Below are positions 7,622 to 15,135 of a stretch of DNA of 33,084 nucleotides, one piece after another. The stretch is from NCBI GenBank assembly GCA_900545325.1, contig UQZE01000005.1:1-33084 (forward strand). Reading direction: 5' to 3'. A model generated the notes under the pieces. It was not told the origin of the DNA. It worked only from the letters and a program-made list of their open reading frames with translations, and made no database searches. How positions within the stretch are numbered: the stretch's first letter is position 1; each line of letters opens with the position of its first letter. Source of the DNA: an uncultured Eubacteriales bacterium. GTDB taxonomy: Bacteria > Bacillota > Clostridia > Christensenellales > Borkfalkiaceae. The position numbers and the translations under genes were made by a program.

Positions 7622-9340
7622 TTATCTCTGTTTTAAAAATTCTTCGTGTTTTGCGGGGTCGACGGTGATCGTGGAAAATTCCGAATATATCCAAAAACCG
7701 AGCGCCGCCTTAGGCGGTTTTTTGACGAATTTTTTCTCGGCGTAATCGACGTCTATCTTCGTTCCCTGCCTGCCCGCGGAAAAATACGCGCAGATCTCCG
7801 CCGCCGCCTTGATAACGCTTCGGGTCGCCGGGCGCTCGCGCACGTCTATTACGACATGCGAAGAATGATAACTCTTTGCGTGCAGCCAGATATCCTTGCC
7901 GCGCGCGCCGCCCGTGATGGCGTCGTTTTCGGCGTTGTTCCTGCCGACGTGCACGGCAAAGCCTTCGATCTCGTAGAGATACCCCGCCGCCGCTGGCTTT
8001 TTCTTCGCGCTTTTCCGCTCTTCCTTTCTCTTCAGATACCCCGCCGCCGCGAGCTCGGCCTCCACGAATTTCAGCCCCTCCTCGTCCTCGGCGAGATCTA
8101 TCTCGCTTTTGAGCGATTTCACGTATTCGAGTTCGGATAGCACCTCTATTTTCTGCGGCGCGACGGCCGCGAGGGTTCGCTTTTGCTTGTTGTACTTTTT
8201 ATAGTAGCGCTGCGCGTTTTCCTGCGCGGAGAGATTTACGTCGAGCGTTATCTTCGTTTCGGCGTTGTCCGCGTAATAATTTTCGCACACCAATACCTTA
8301 TCGCCTTTTTTCACGCGGTAAATGTTGGAAAGTATCAAATCGCCCTTGATTTTGTCGGTTTGCGCGTCGCGGCAGTCGTTTTCCTTTTCGGAAATGATGG
8401 CAAGCCTTTTCAGAAACTTTTTTTCTTCCTTTTTCACGCACTCGGAAAGCTTGTTTTTCAGCGAGGAAAAGGCGCGGTCTTTTTCTTTCGCGCCGAAAAA
8501 ATATTCCTCCGCGGCGTTCACCGTATCGAAAGCGATATATTCTCCGCCGAGGCTTTTGTATCTCTTTGCGAAAAAGTCCTCCGCGCCCTTCGCGCCCGTC
8601 TTCACGCAGGGGGAAAGATCTTCCCCGAAAACGAAATCTTTAACGGCCGTCAGGCAGCTTTGCGCCGCCGCGAGGCCGAACGGCGGAAAACTTTCCGCGC
8701 CCGCGCCGAAGCGGTACGCGATCTCCGCCGCCGTGGGATAGGAAAGCCCCGAAACGTTTTCAAACAAAAACTTGCCCAGATCCCCGCCGCCGAACGCCGT
8801 CAGCCGCCCCAAAAGCGCGGGATCGTCGGGCGCGAGCTTGTCCTGCGAGGGAGGCGGCAGGTAGGGAAATCCCACGATGAGCGGGCGTTTGCCCGCCTCC
8901 TCTATGCCCGCCGTCTTCATCGCGCCGAGCACCTTGCCGTCCTGCACGAGCACGGCGTTGGAATACTTGCCCATAATCTCGGCGTACAGTATTTTTTTCT
9001 TGTCGCCGAAAAGCTCGTCGTAGCAGGAAAAGACTATTTTCACCACGCGGTCGAAGCCGTCCAGGGAAACGCTTTCTATCACGGCGTTGAGCAGATGTTT
9101 GCGCAAAAGCATGCAGAAGTTGTACGCCGCAAGCGGATTTTCCTTTTCGTTTGCCGAAGTGCACACGCGCGCCGTCGCCACGTTCGCCGAAACCGCCAGC
9201 TTGCAGCGCGCGCCGTTGGCGTAAACGCCGAAATACACTTCGCTTTCCGCGGGCTGGGTAATCCTGTTGACCTTACCCCCCGCCAGCATTTTATTGAGTT
9301 CCTTCGCCTGATGATAGAGCGTGAATGCGTCCTGCGGCAT
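7622..9340 (-). CDS. rqcH: RqcH/NFACT family ribosome quality control protein (old name FbpA)
   Basis: RqcH binds stalled 50S subunits carrying peptidyl-tRNA and adds C-terminal alanine tails that mark the peptide for degradation. The 572-residue length matches the family. The NFACT-N domain begins MPQDAFTLYHQAKEL and contains the conserved D97-R98 pair in GFDRVVK. Central coiled-coil segments follow at about 290-330 and 385-450. The NFACT-R domain spans about 470-570, with DIWLHAKSYHSSHVVI and GFWIYSEFSTITV. The ATG overlaps nothing and sits 1 nt after the rluA-like stop, so translation is coupled. It closes the feoA-feoB-rluA-rqcH run. Degradation of Ala-tailed products needs proteases such as ClpXP, whose operon is immediately downstream, a fitting neighbourhood. 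Confidence 0.95.
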   Translation of the reverse strand: MPQDAFTLYHQAKELNKMLAGGKVNRITQPAESEVYFGVYANGARCKLAVSANVATARVCTSANEKENPLAAYNFCMLLRKHLLNAVIESVSLDGFDRVVKIVFSCYDELFGDKKKILYAEIMGKYSNAVLVQDGKVLGAMKTAGIEEAGKRPLIVGFPYLPPPSQDKLAPDDPALLGRLTAFGGGDLGKFLFENVSGLSYPTAAEIAYRFGAGAESFPPFGLAAAQSCLTAVKDFVFGEDLSPCVKTGAKGAEDFFAKRYKSLGGEYIAFDTVNAAEEYFFGAKEKDRAFSSLKNKLSECVKKEEKKFLKRLAIISEKENDCRDAQTDKIKGDLILSNIYRVKKGDKVLVCENYYADNAETKITLDVNLSAQENAQRYYKKYNKQKRTLAAVAPQKIEVLSELEYVKSLKSEIDLAEDEEGLKFVEAELAAAGYLKRKEERKSAKKKPAAAGYLYEIEGFAVHVGRNNAENDAITGGARGKDIWLHAKSYHSSHVVIDVRERPATRSVIKAAAEICAYFSAGRQGTKIDVDYAEKKFVKKPPKAALGFWIYSEFSTITVDPAKHEEFLKQR

Positions 9341-9341
9341 G

Positions 9342-10139
9342 TCAGTTTTTCCTTTTTATGGTTTTTCCGTCGAGATAACAAAGCGGCCCGTTTGCGAAAT
9401 GAAAGACCAGCCTTTCCGCCGAAAGGCGCTGTTTTTTCGCCCCGTAAAGGCGGTTTACGCTATCCTTGCCGTACTTGCCGTCCCCGATGACGAAGTGTCC
9501 GTAATAGGCGAGGTGCGCGCGGATCTGATGCGTTTTTCCCGTAACGAGCCTGACCTCGAGCAGGCTCGTGCCGCCGCTTTCTTTCAATGTTTTATACTGC
9601 GTTTCTATCCTTACCGCTCCCTTTACGGGACGGCCGTAGATCTTCACTTGCGCCTTTTCGGCGTCCTTGACGAGATAATCGGCGAGCGTGCCGCTCTTTT
9701 TTTCAAAAGAGCCGTACACCTCGGCGAGATAATATTTTTCAAAGGCGTGCGTTCTGAACCCCGCGAGCAAAGCCTCTTTTGCCGCTTCGTTTTTGGCGAA
9801 CACGAGCAATCCGTCGGTATTGCGGTCGAGGCGGTGCACGAAATAAAGCTCGCGCCCTTCTTTCAGAGCTTGAAAAAACGCCTCGCTCTCCACGCCCTTG
9901 GGCTTATCCGCGGCGAGCACGTTTTCGTCCTCGTAAATTACGGCGGGGGGCTTTTTTTCCTCCCGCACGTAGGCGACCACCTTATCGCCCGCCTGCACCT
10001 CGACGTCCCGCCCCACGCGCGCGCCGTTGACTTTTACGTCCCTTTTCCGCAGCGCCCGCTGCGCTTCGGAAAAGGGCACTCCTTGTTCTGCCAGAAGTTT
10101 TACAAGGCCCTGCGGCCTCTTTGCAACAAATTCCACCAT
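9342..10139 (-). CDS. RluA-family pseudouridine synthase with N-terminal S4 domain
   Basis: The enzyme converts specific uridines of rRNA or tRNA to pseudouridine. The 265-residue protein has an S4 RNA-binding domain at about 11-60 and an RluA catalytic domain carrying HRLDRNTDG at 102-110, with the catalytic D105. Further family motifs are ADKPKGV (77-83) and GKTHQIRAHL near 205. The start at 10139 is required to keep the S4 domain intact, since no other ATG occurs upstream of the catalytic domain. That places the first 158 nt inside the feoB reading frame (out of frame), and no good ribosome site precedes it. Exact target site (RluC, RluD or other type) cannot be decided. Confidence 0.93.
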   Translation of the reverse strand: MVEFVAKRPQGLVKLLAEQGVPFSEAQRALRKRDVKVNGARVGRDVEVQAGDKVVAYVREEKKPPAVIYEDENVLAADKPKGVESEAFFQALKEGRELYFVHRLDRNTDGLLVFAKNEAAKEALLAGFRTHAFEKYYLAEVYGSFEKKSGTLADYLVKDAEKAQVKIYGRPVKGAVRIETQYKTLKESGGTSLLEVRLVTGKTHQIRAHLAYYGHFVIGDGKYGKDSVNRLYGAKKQRLSAERLVFHFANGPLCYLDGKTIKRKN

Positions 10140-11943
10140 CGCATTTCCCGCAGCCCTTGCAGCCGCCGTCCTTTTTTACGAATATGCCCGCCAACACGCA
10201 CGCCGCGGCGACGAGCGCCGCCGCAGTCAGCGCGATCACGTGAGAGGCCAGAAAATAAACCGCGTACCCCGCGAGCAGCCCGGCGAGGAAACTCACGCCC
10301 GCCGCAAACAGCGCGCCTTTCAGCCCCACTTCCCGCCGTATGGCGGCGAGCGCCGAAAGACAGGGTGTGTAGAGCGAGGCGAACGCCAGAAAGGCGAGCG
10401 CCGATTCCGGCGTGAACGCGCCCTCGACGGAACCGCCGAAGAGCATGACGAGCGTGCCCGCCACCGCCTCCTTGGCGAATATGCCGCCGAGCGCGGCCAC
10501 GGATATCCGCCAGTCGTCTATTCCCATGGGATAGAACAGGTATTTCAGCCCCTTGCCCGCGGCGGAGAGAATGCTGTCCCCGCCGTCCGCATATGCGAGC
10601 GAAAAGGAAAAGCTGTTCAAAAACCACATGACGAGCGTAACGCCGACTATAACGCTCCCGACTCTTATTATAAATTGTTTTACGTAATAGTGCAAGACTT
10701 TTGCGAGCTTTTTTGCGCCGACTTTCCTTAAAGCGGGCATTTCCATCAGCAGGGGCGGGGAGCTTTTTCCGCACACCCTGTCGTAAAGGGCGGAAAAAAG
10801 GCAGGCGAGAACCGCTCCGCCGAGATAGACGGCCATGAGCACGAGCGGCTTTGCGAAGGGAAAGACGCTGTTGATGACGAGAAGATAGATCGGCAGGCGC
10901 GCCGAACAGGAAATGAAGGGCAGCATGAGCACGGTCTTTTTGTGCAGCGTTTTATCGTCGAGCGAGCGGGTGGAAAGCGCGGCGACCGCCGTGCAGCCGA
11001 AGCCCGCGAACAGCGAAAAGAACGCCCGCCCGTTGAGGCCTATCTTTTCAAAGAGGCCGTCGGACATAAAGGCAAAGCGCGCCATCACGCCGCTTTCCTC
11101 CAAAAGGGTGAGAAACAAAAACAGCGTAACGAGCTGCGGCAGAAAGGAAAGCACGGCGAACGCGCCCGATAAAAGCCCGTCGCACAAGAACGAGGTCAGC
11201 CACGGCTGTGCGCCGGAAAGCGCCCTTTCCAGCCCGCCGACGGCGAGTTCGGACAGCCTGCCGAACAGCTCCAGCAGCAGCGTACAGGGCGAATATTTTC
11301 CGAACGCCGCGTAAAAGACGAACGCGAACAACAGCGCGAACGCCGCGGGCGCACCGTACCTGCTGAGCAAAATCTTGTCCAGCGGGTGTTTTTTCACGGG
11401 CGCTTCGCGGATAAATTTTTTCGCGGCGGCGAAGTCGGCGTTTCCGCCCGCGACGGCGGCGGCCGCGCGCGGCAAAAGCTTTTTCAGCCGTCGGACGTCG
11501 GCGGGGTCGTTCGCGTTGACCGCGGCGACCTCCGTGCCGAGCGCCGTTTTCAGCCGCGGCAGATCGAGTTTTCCCCCGCGCGAAGAAAACTCGTCGTAAA
11601 ACGTGAACACGACGAGCGTCTTTCTGGTCTTGATCAGTTTTTCCGCCGCGGCGAGCCCCCGCGTTATGTCGTTTGCGGAGATCGCGCAGATAAAGAGCGC
11701 GTCCTTTTCCCGCTCTATAAAATCGCGCGTAACTTTCTCTTCGGGGGAAGTGGCGGTTTCGCCGTAAATCCCCGGCAGGTCCACGAGCGCGAAGGGCAGG
11801 TCTTTCATCTTTTTTGCCGCGGCGGCAACGGTAACGCCGTGCCAGTTGCCCGTGCGCTCGTGCGCCCCCGTCAGCTCGTTGAAAAGCGTGGTCTTGCCCG
11901 CGTTGGGAAAACCGACCAGCGCGACGGTTTCACACTTTTTCAC
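9982..11943 (-). CDS. feoB: Ferrous iron transporter FeoB with Cys-rich C-terminal tail
   Basis: FeoB is the G-protein-coupled membrane permease for Fe(II). I start it at the GTG at 11943-11941, which has GAGGTGG just upstream and overlaps feoA by 14 nt; this gives 653 residues. G1 is GFPNAGKT (11-18), the G2 Thr is T38 in GNWHGVTV, G3 is DLPG (55-58). The G4 position, normally NxxD, reads T114-F-Y-D117. The membrane gates are recognisable: GFGCTAVAALSTR and PFISCSARLPIY keep their cysteines. The last membrane helix is followed by a KDGGCKGCGKCDGGICC tail like the separate FeoB-associated Cys-rich proteins. The final 50 or so residues are basic, low-complexity and lie over the rluA-like gene, so the natural end may once have been earlier. 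Confidence 0.93.
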   Translation of the reverse strand: MKKCETVALVGFPNAGKTTLFNELTGAHERTGNWHGVTVAAAAKKMKDLPFALVDLPGIYGETATSPEEKVTRDFIEREKDALFICAISANDITRGLAAAEKLIKTRKTLVVFTFYDEFSSRGGKLDLPRLKTALGTEVAAVNANDPADVRRLKKLLPRAAAAVAGGNADFAAAKKFIREAPVKKHPLDKILLSRYGAPAAFALLFAFVFYAAFGKYSPCTLLLELFGRLSELAVGGLERALSGAQPWLTSFLCDGLLSGAFAVLSFLPQLVTLFLFLTLLEESGVMARFAFMSDGLFEKIGLNGRAFFSLFAGFGCTAVAALSTRSLDDKTLHKKTVLMLPFISCSARLPIYLLVINSVFPFAKPLVLMAVYLGGAVLACLFSALYDRVCGKSSPPLLMEMPALRKVGAKKLAKVLHYYVKQFIIRVGSVIVGVTLVMWFLNSFSFSLAYADGGDSILSAAGKGLKYLFYPMGIDDWRISVAALGGIFAKEAVAGTLVMLFGGSVEGAFTPESALAFLAFASLYTPCLSALAAIRREVGLKGALFAAGVSFLAGLLAGYAVYFLASHVIALTAAALVAAACVLAGIFVKKDGGCKGCGKCDGGICCKEAAGPCKTSGRTRSALFRSAAGAAEKGRKSQRRARGAGRRGAGGR

Positions 11944-12157
11944 GTTCCACCTCGATGGCGCGGGCGATCTCCCTGCGCATGACAACGCCCACCTGTCCCA
12001 GCCGCAGATAGATCGCGCCGTTGAGCGGCGCAAACATTTCCGCCCGCACGCGCGCGCCCGCGACGACGCCTATGCTTTCCAGCCGCTTGCGCGGCGCCCC
12101 GCCGCATATCCTGACTATTTTCACTTCTTCGCCCAATTTTACGTCGCTCAGTTTCAT
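11930..12157 (-). CDS. feoA: FeoA ferrous iron transport accessory protein
   Basis: This 75-residue cytoplasmic protein has the SH3-like FeoA fold signature: MKLSDVKLGEEVKIVRI, a Gly-rich turn, then KRLESIGVVAGARV and a C-terminal strand ending LGQVGVVMRREIARAIEV. It supports FeoB function at the membrane. The ATG at 12157 gives the normal domain length; the longer reading frame upstream runs into terminator sequence and is not credible. No Shine-Dalgarno sequence precedes the ATG; instead TAAAAT ends 5 nt before it. The stop overlaps the feoB GTG start by 14 nt, so the two are translationally coupled. It lies downstream of a strong terminator, so it must have its own promoter. Confidence 0.93.
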   Translation of the reverse strand: MKLSDVKLGEEVKIVRICGGAPRKRLESIGVVAGARVRAEMFAPLNGAIYLRLGQVGVVMRREIARAIEVEREKV

Positions 12158-12162
12158 AGTAA

Positions 12163-12168
12163 ATTTTA
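12163..12168 (-). promoter_or_regulatory. Possible -10 element for a leaderless feoA transcript
   Basis: TAAAAT (12168-12163) is 5 nt before the feoA ATG. The region back to the preceding terminator is only about 50 nt and holds no better -10 and no clear -35. If used, transcription would start at or next to the ATG. The weak -35 keeps confidence low. Confidence 0.3.
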
Positions 12169-12216
12169 TGTGTGCCGCGCATAAAAAATACCTCGGCAGA
12201 CGGGCGCCCGCAGAGG

Positions 12217-12250
12217 CGAAACAAAAGCCCTCCGCTTTTCGCGGAGGGCT
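12217..12250 (-). terminator. Intrinsic terminator of the secreted-protein gene
   Basis: A perfect 10-bp stem AGCCCTCCGC/GCGGAGGGCT (12250-12241 with 12235-12226) with a 5-nt loop is followed on the minus strand by TTTTGTTTCG. It starts 7 nt after the stop codon at 12257 and insulates feoA from that gene. Confidence 0.88.
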
Positions 12251-12256
12251 CAAAAA

Positions 12257-14227
12257 TTATTTCTTCTTTTTCACGACGGGTTTTTCGGCGGTTTCAGCGT
12301 CTTTCGGCTTGATGCAGAGAATGACGATGATGCCGACGAGCGCCAGCGTGCCGATGGTCAGGAACACCAGCGACCATATGTTGTTCAAAAACCAGTTGTT
12401 CTCGCGCGGCACGACCTTGACGGGCGTGGACTCCGCTCTGATCAGCGTAGAGTCGGAAGCTTCCCTCAAACTCTCGTTTTCATAAACGGTAAGCGTGATC
12501 CTGTAAGTGCCGATGTCCGCGGGCGTAAAGGTCAGCGAACCGTCGTACGCGTATTTTGAAAACTTTTTGTATTCGTCCTTGTCTTCCTCCTCGTCGAGAT
12601 CGGCGAGCGCGGGGATTTCCACCCAGTTCGATTCGCCGTCCTTGGAGTATTCCAGCTTGTATTCGGACTCGTAGTTAAGCGCCAGCACGGTGAATTCCGT
12701 AGCCGTAAAGGTAACGCCCTTATATGCGGCTTCCTGCGAATCGGCCCCCTGCACCTCGATGGGTGCGTCGTTGTAGACTTCAAAGGTGAAAACGTAGTTC
12801 TGATCGAGGATGTTTCCGTCCTTATCGACGAACTTATCCTTATCCATCTCGTTGCCGTCCGCATCCTTGAAGATCACGTAAAATTCGTACTTGCCCTCGC
12901 TCGCGACGGGGATTTTAAAGGAAGAAGTGCTCGTCCAGTCGGCTTTCTGCGTACGGTAGTATACCGTGTAGGAAAGATCGTCGTAGGGCGTGGTATCGTC
13001 CTGCACGAAACCTTCCATGGAGGGGATTTCGAGATAGTTGCCCGAACCCAAACGGATATAATGCTCTTCCGTTTTTACGGTGCCGTCTTCCTGCGGGACT
13101 TCGTATTCGTCCCTCGTCGCGCGGTAAAGCGCCTCTTCAAAAGACGCTTTCGCTTCGGCCGCGTCCGTCTTCAGCGCAGGGGCGGTTTCGTCCTTGACGC
13201 CCTTGATTTTGAAAGTATTGTAAACGGTTTCGCTTTCGGCGCCCTCTTCCTCAGTCGTTTCCTTGGTAACTACCTTGAATTCAACTTCCTTGTCAAGGCT
13301 CTTCAGCCGCATGGTTTTGGTCGAAGAATTGTCGAACCAAATATCGTTTTCGTAAGTTTCATCCACCGAAATTTCGAAATCGGAGGCGGAAACGTCGCTC
13401 TTGTCTATGGAATATTCCTTGAAAGCCACGGTGAGATCGGAGGCAAACCGCCTGACGATAACGCCCGCTTTGTCGCCGTTGTAAAATTCTTTGTCGAGCA
13501 GCACGACCGACTGCACGGGAACGATCGCATTTTCGGTCAGCACGAATTCCTGCGTCTGTCCGCCTTGGGAAATAGAGTCTACTTTCAGCTCGCTTTCCGT
13601 TTCCGCAAACGTTTCAAAGGCGAACGTCCCCACCGCGTTGCCGCCGAACATATAGGGTTTGAGCGCCGCCGCAGCCGTAATGTCGAATTCCACGCCGTTG
13701 ACCGTTATTTTGAAACTGTAACCGCTTTCGCCGTTCACGACGGCAAGTTTCACCTCGTAGCTCTCCGCGGAGGTTACGGTTTTCTTTTCGCCGTTGACGG
13801 TAACGCTCGTGCCGTCGAAAGAAATCCTGTTTTCCACTTCGGTCTTGTATTCGTATTCGCCTTCGATCGGCGCGCCCTCTTCGTCGGTTTTCTGCGCCTT
13901 ATACCCGTTCACGTCGTAAGAATCGTAGTAAAACACGAGATCGACTTTGCCGCCGTAAGCGAATTTCACGCCGAAATCGTTCAATACGAGTTCCCGTTTA
14001 AACTCCGCCTCGTAATCTTTGCCCATGGTAAGAACCAAAGCGCCGTCCTTCAGTTCGGCGGTCGAATCGGAGGTATTGTCCGCGTCGGTAACGGTAAAAT
14101 AATCGGCCGTCGTATTCGCTTCCGCCGTATCGTCCGCAAACGCCCTTACCGTAAACGCGCCGAAAGTCAATGCGACGATCAAAGCGAGAACGCTGGTAAA
14201 TATCTTTTTATTTAAGCTGATCCTCAT
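12257..14227 (-). CDS. Secreted, C-terminally membrane-anchored protein of unknown function
   Basis: I do not recognise this 656-residue protein. It has a clear signal peptide (MRISLNKKIFTS, hydrophobic core, likely cleavage after AFA near residue 31). A long acidic, Thr/Ser/Tyr-rich extracellular part follows that looks like a series of beta-sandwich modules, including GTYRITLTVYENESL near residue 580, typical of Ig-like repeats. A single membrane helix lies at about 615-638, then a tail ending in KKKK. There is no LPxTG motif, so it is membrane- rather than wall-anchored. I chose the ATG at 14227 over an upstream in-frame TTG at 14236, because the GGGAG site is only 2 nt from that TTG and 11 nt from the ATG. 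It is a single-gene unit with strong promoter and terminator. Confidence 0.85.
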   Translation of the reverse strand: MRISLNKKIFTSVLALIVALTFGAFTVRAFADDTAEANTTADYFTVTDADNTSDSTAELKDGALVLTMGKDYEAEFKRELVLNDFGVKFAYGGKVDLVFYYDSYDVNGYKAQKTDEEGAPIEGEYEYKTEVENRISFDGTSVTVNGEKKTVTSAESYEVKLAVVNGESGYSFKITVNGVEFDITAAAALKPYMFGGNAVGTFAFETFAETESELKVDSISQGGQTQEFVLTENAIVPVQSVVLLDKEFYNGDKAGVIVRRFASDLTVAFKEYSIDKSDVSASDFEISVDETYENDIWFDNSSTKTMRLKSLDKEVEFKVVTKETTEEEGAESETVYNTFKIKGVKDETAPALKTDAAEAKASFEEALYRATRDEYEVPQEDGTVKTEEHYIRLGSGNYLEIPSMEGFVQDDTTPYDDLSYTVYYRTQKADWTSTSSFKIPVASEGKYEFYVIFKDADGNEMDKDKFVDKDGNILDQNYVFTFEVYNDAPIEVQGADSQEAAYKGVTFTATEFTVLALNYESEYKLEYSKDGESNWVEIPALADLDEEEDKDEYKKFSKYAYDGSLTFTPADIGTYRITLTVYENESLREASDSTLIRAESTPVKVVPRENNWFLNNIWSLVFLTIGTLALVGIIVILCIKPKDAETAEKPVVKKKK

Positions 14228-14263
14228 GTATGTCAAAGCTCCCGTATTCCGTTATACTATAAA

Positions 14264-14311
14264 AGACTATAGCTTAGTCTATTTTAATATAAAAACGTCC
14301 GTTTGTCAAAC
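14264..14311 (-). promoter_or_regulatory. Promoter with palindromic operator candidates for the secreted protein
   Basis: On the minus strand a consensus TTGACA (14309-14304) and TAAAAT (14286-14281) are 17 nt apart, with a predicted start near 14274. Two palindromes overlap it: GTTTG-T-CAAAC at 14301-14311 covers the -35 box, and AGACTA-N5-TAGTCT at 14264-14280 covers the start site. Both positions would suit a repressor; no regulator can be assigned. Confidence 0.7.
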
Positions 14312-14410
14312 TACTTTCGGACTTTTTTTAATTTTTTTCCGCGTTTCGGCAAAAACAGCCGCACCTTTCCCGCGGTCGGGCGCATAAGATGTCAATATAA
14401 CGCGGAACAG

Positions 14411-14458
14411 GCGGAAAAGGCTATTTCTGCTCCCACAAAAAAAGGAGCCTTTCCCGCC
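14411..14458. repeat. Hairpin-forming inverted repeat upstream of the MntP/YtaF-like gene
   Basis: GCGGAAAAGGCT (14411-14422) pairs with AGCCTTTCCCGC (14447-14458) with one mismatch, and the enclosed sequence has an inner GCTCC/GGAGC pair. It ends 26 nt before the ATG at 14485. I checked for the manganese yybP-ykoY riboswitch, which often precedes MntP-type genes, and did not see its conserved internal loops. Confidence 0.5.
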
Positions 14459-14484
14459 CGCGGGGCGGCGGATAATTTTTACAT

Positions 14485-15015
14485 ATGAACATACTGTTTT
14501 TACTTGCGACCGCCCTGACGGTAAGCGCGGACTCCTTCTTCTGCGGGTTCTCGCTTTCGCTCGGCTCCAGACGGCGGACGATGATCGTCTGCGGCATCGT
14601 GCTCACGGTCTTCGTCCTCTGCGCCGCGGCCAACCTGCTCGGAAACCTGCTGAGCGGCATCTTCACCGAAGAAGTGGCGGCGGCGGGCGGGATGATCCTC
14701 ATCGCGGTCGGCGTCTACAACATGATATATTCCGGAAAAGAGGAATTCGGCGAAGATCATATTCTCAACAAATCGCTGATCGTGGGATTTGCCGTGGGGC
14801 TGGACGGCGCCGCGGCAACGCTCTCGCTCAGCCTCATGGGATATGCGGAATTTTACGTTCCTCTGCTCATCACCGCGACGCATTTCGTAACCATCGTTCT
14901 GGGTTCCGCGCTTTCGGAAACGAAATTTTTGGGAAAGCTGAAAAATTACAGGGCGGCACCGCCGCTCATGCTGATCGCCTTAGGCGCCTACAAACTCGTT
15001 TCCGCGTTTTTATAA
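14485..15015 (+). CDS. MntP/YtaF-family (DUF204) membrane protein, putative manganese exporter
   Basis: This 176-residue, almost entirely hydrophobic protein has two homologous halves of about three membrane helices each. The two halves carry matching motifs with a membrane Asp: D16 in VSADSFFCG and D107 in VGLDGAAAT. Paired intramembrane Asp residues are the hallmark of MntP-type Mn(II) exporters, and of the related B. subtilis YtaF linked to sporulation. Which of the two roles applies cannot be decided. The gene stands alone on the plus strand between a minus-strand gene and the convergent engB. No clear Shine-Dalgarno site precedes the ATG; a GATAAT lies 8 nt upstream of it. Confidence 0.75.
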   Translation: MNILFLLATALTVSADSFFCGFSLSLGSRRRTMIVCGIVLTVFVLCAAANLLGNLLSGIFTEEVAAAGGMILIAVGVYNMIYSGKEEFGEDHILNKSLIVGFAVGLDGAAATLSLSLMGYAEFYVPLLITATHFVTIVLGSALSETKFLGKLKNYRAAPPLMLIALGAYKLVSAFL

Positions 15016-15056
15016 CAGCCCTTACGACCTTGTCTTATCGATATATTTTTCTCTCC

Positions 15057-15085
15057 CCGAACCCCGCGTGCCGCGCGGGGTTCGG
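15057..15085. terminator. Stem-loop between convergent mntP-like gene and engB
   Basis: CCGAACCCCGCG (15057-15068) and CGCGGGGTTCGG (15074-15085) form a perfect 12-bp stem with a 5-nt loop. Only CTTGTATAT follows on the plus strand, so it is a weak terminator by itself; it is the first of two tandem hairpins. Confidence 0.5.
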
Positions 15086-15100
15086 CTTGTATATAGAACG

Positions 15101-15135
15101 GCGCCGCCCGCAGTACGCGGGCGGCGCTTTGTTTT
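15101..15135 (+). terminator. Intrinsic terminator of the MntP/YtaF-like gene
   Basis: GCGCCGCCCGC (15101-15111) and GCGGGCGGCGC (15117-15127) form a perfect 11-bp stem with a 5-nt loop followed by TTTGTTTT. It reaches into the engB stop codon on the other strand, so the hairpin may also mark the engB mRNA end. Confidence 0.85.

Noticed and set aside
14297..14329. A terminator-like hairpin (GTCCG/CGGAC then seven T) on the plus strand
   Set aside because: No plus-strand gene lies upstream, the stem is only 5 bp, and the sequence is accounted for by the minus-strand promoter it overlaps.
14330..14484. A manganese (yybP-ykoY) riboswitch upstream of the MntP/YtaF-like gene
   Set aside because: I looked for the conserved GGGGAGUA-type and UACUG-type loop segments and did not find them; only a plain hairpin is visible. 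A covariance-model search would settle it.
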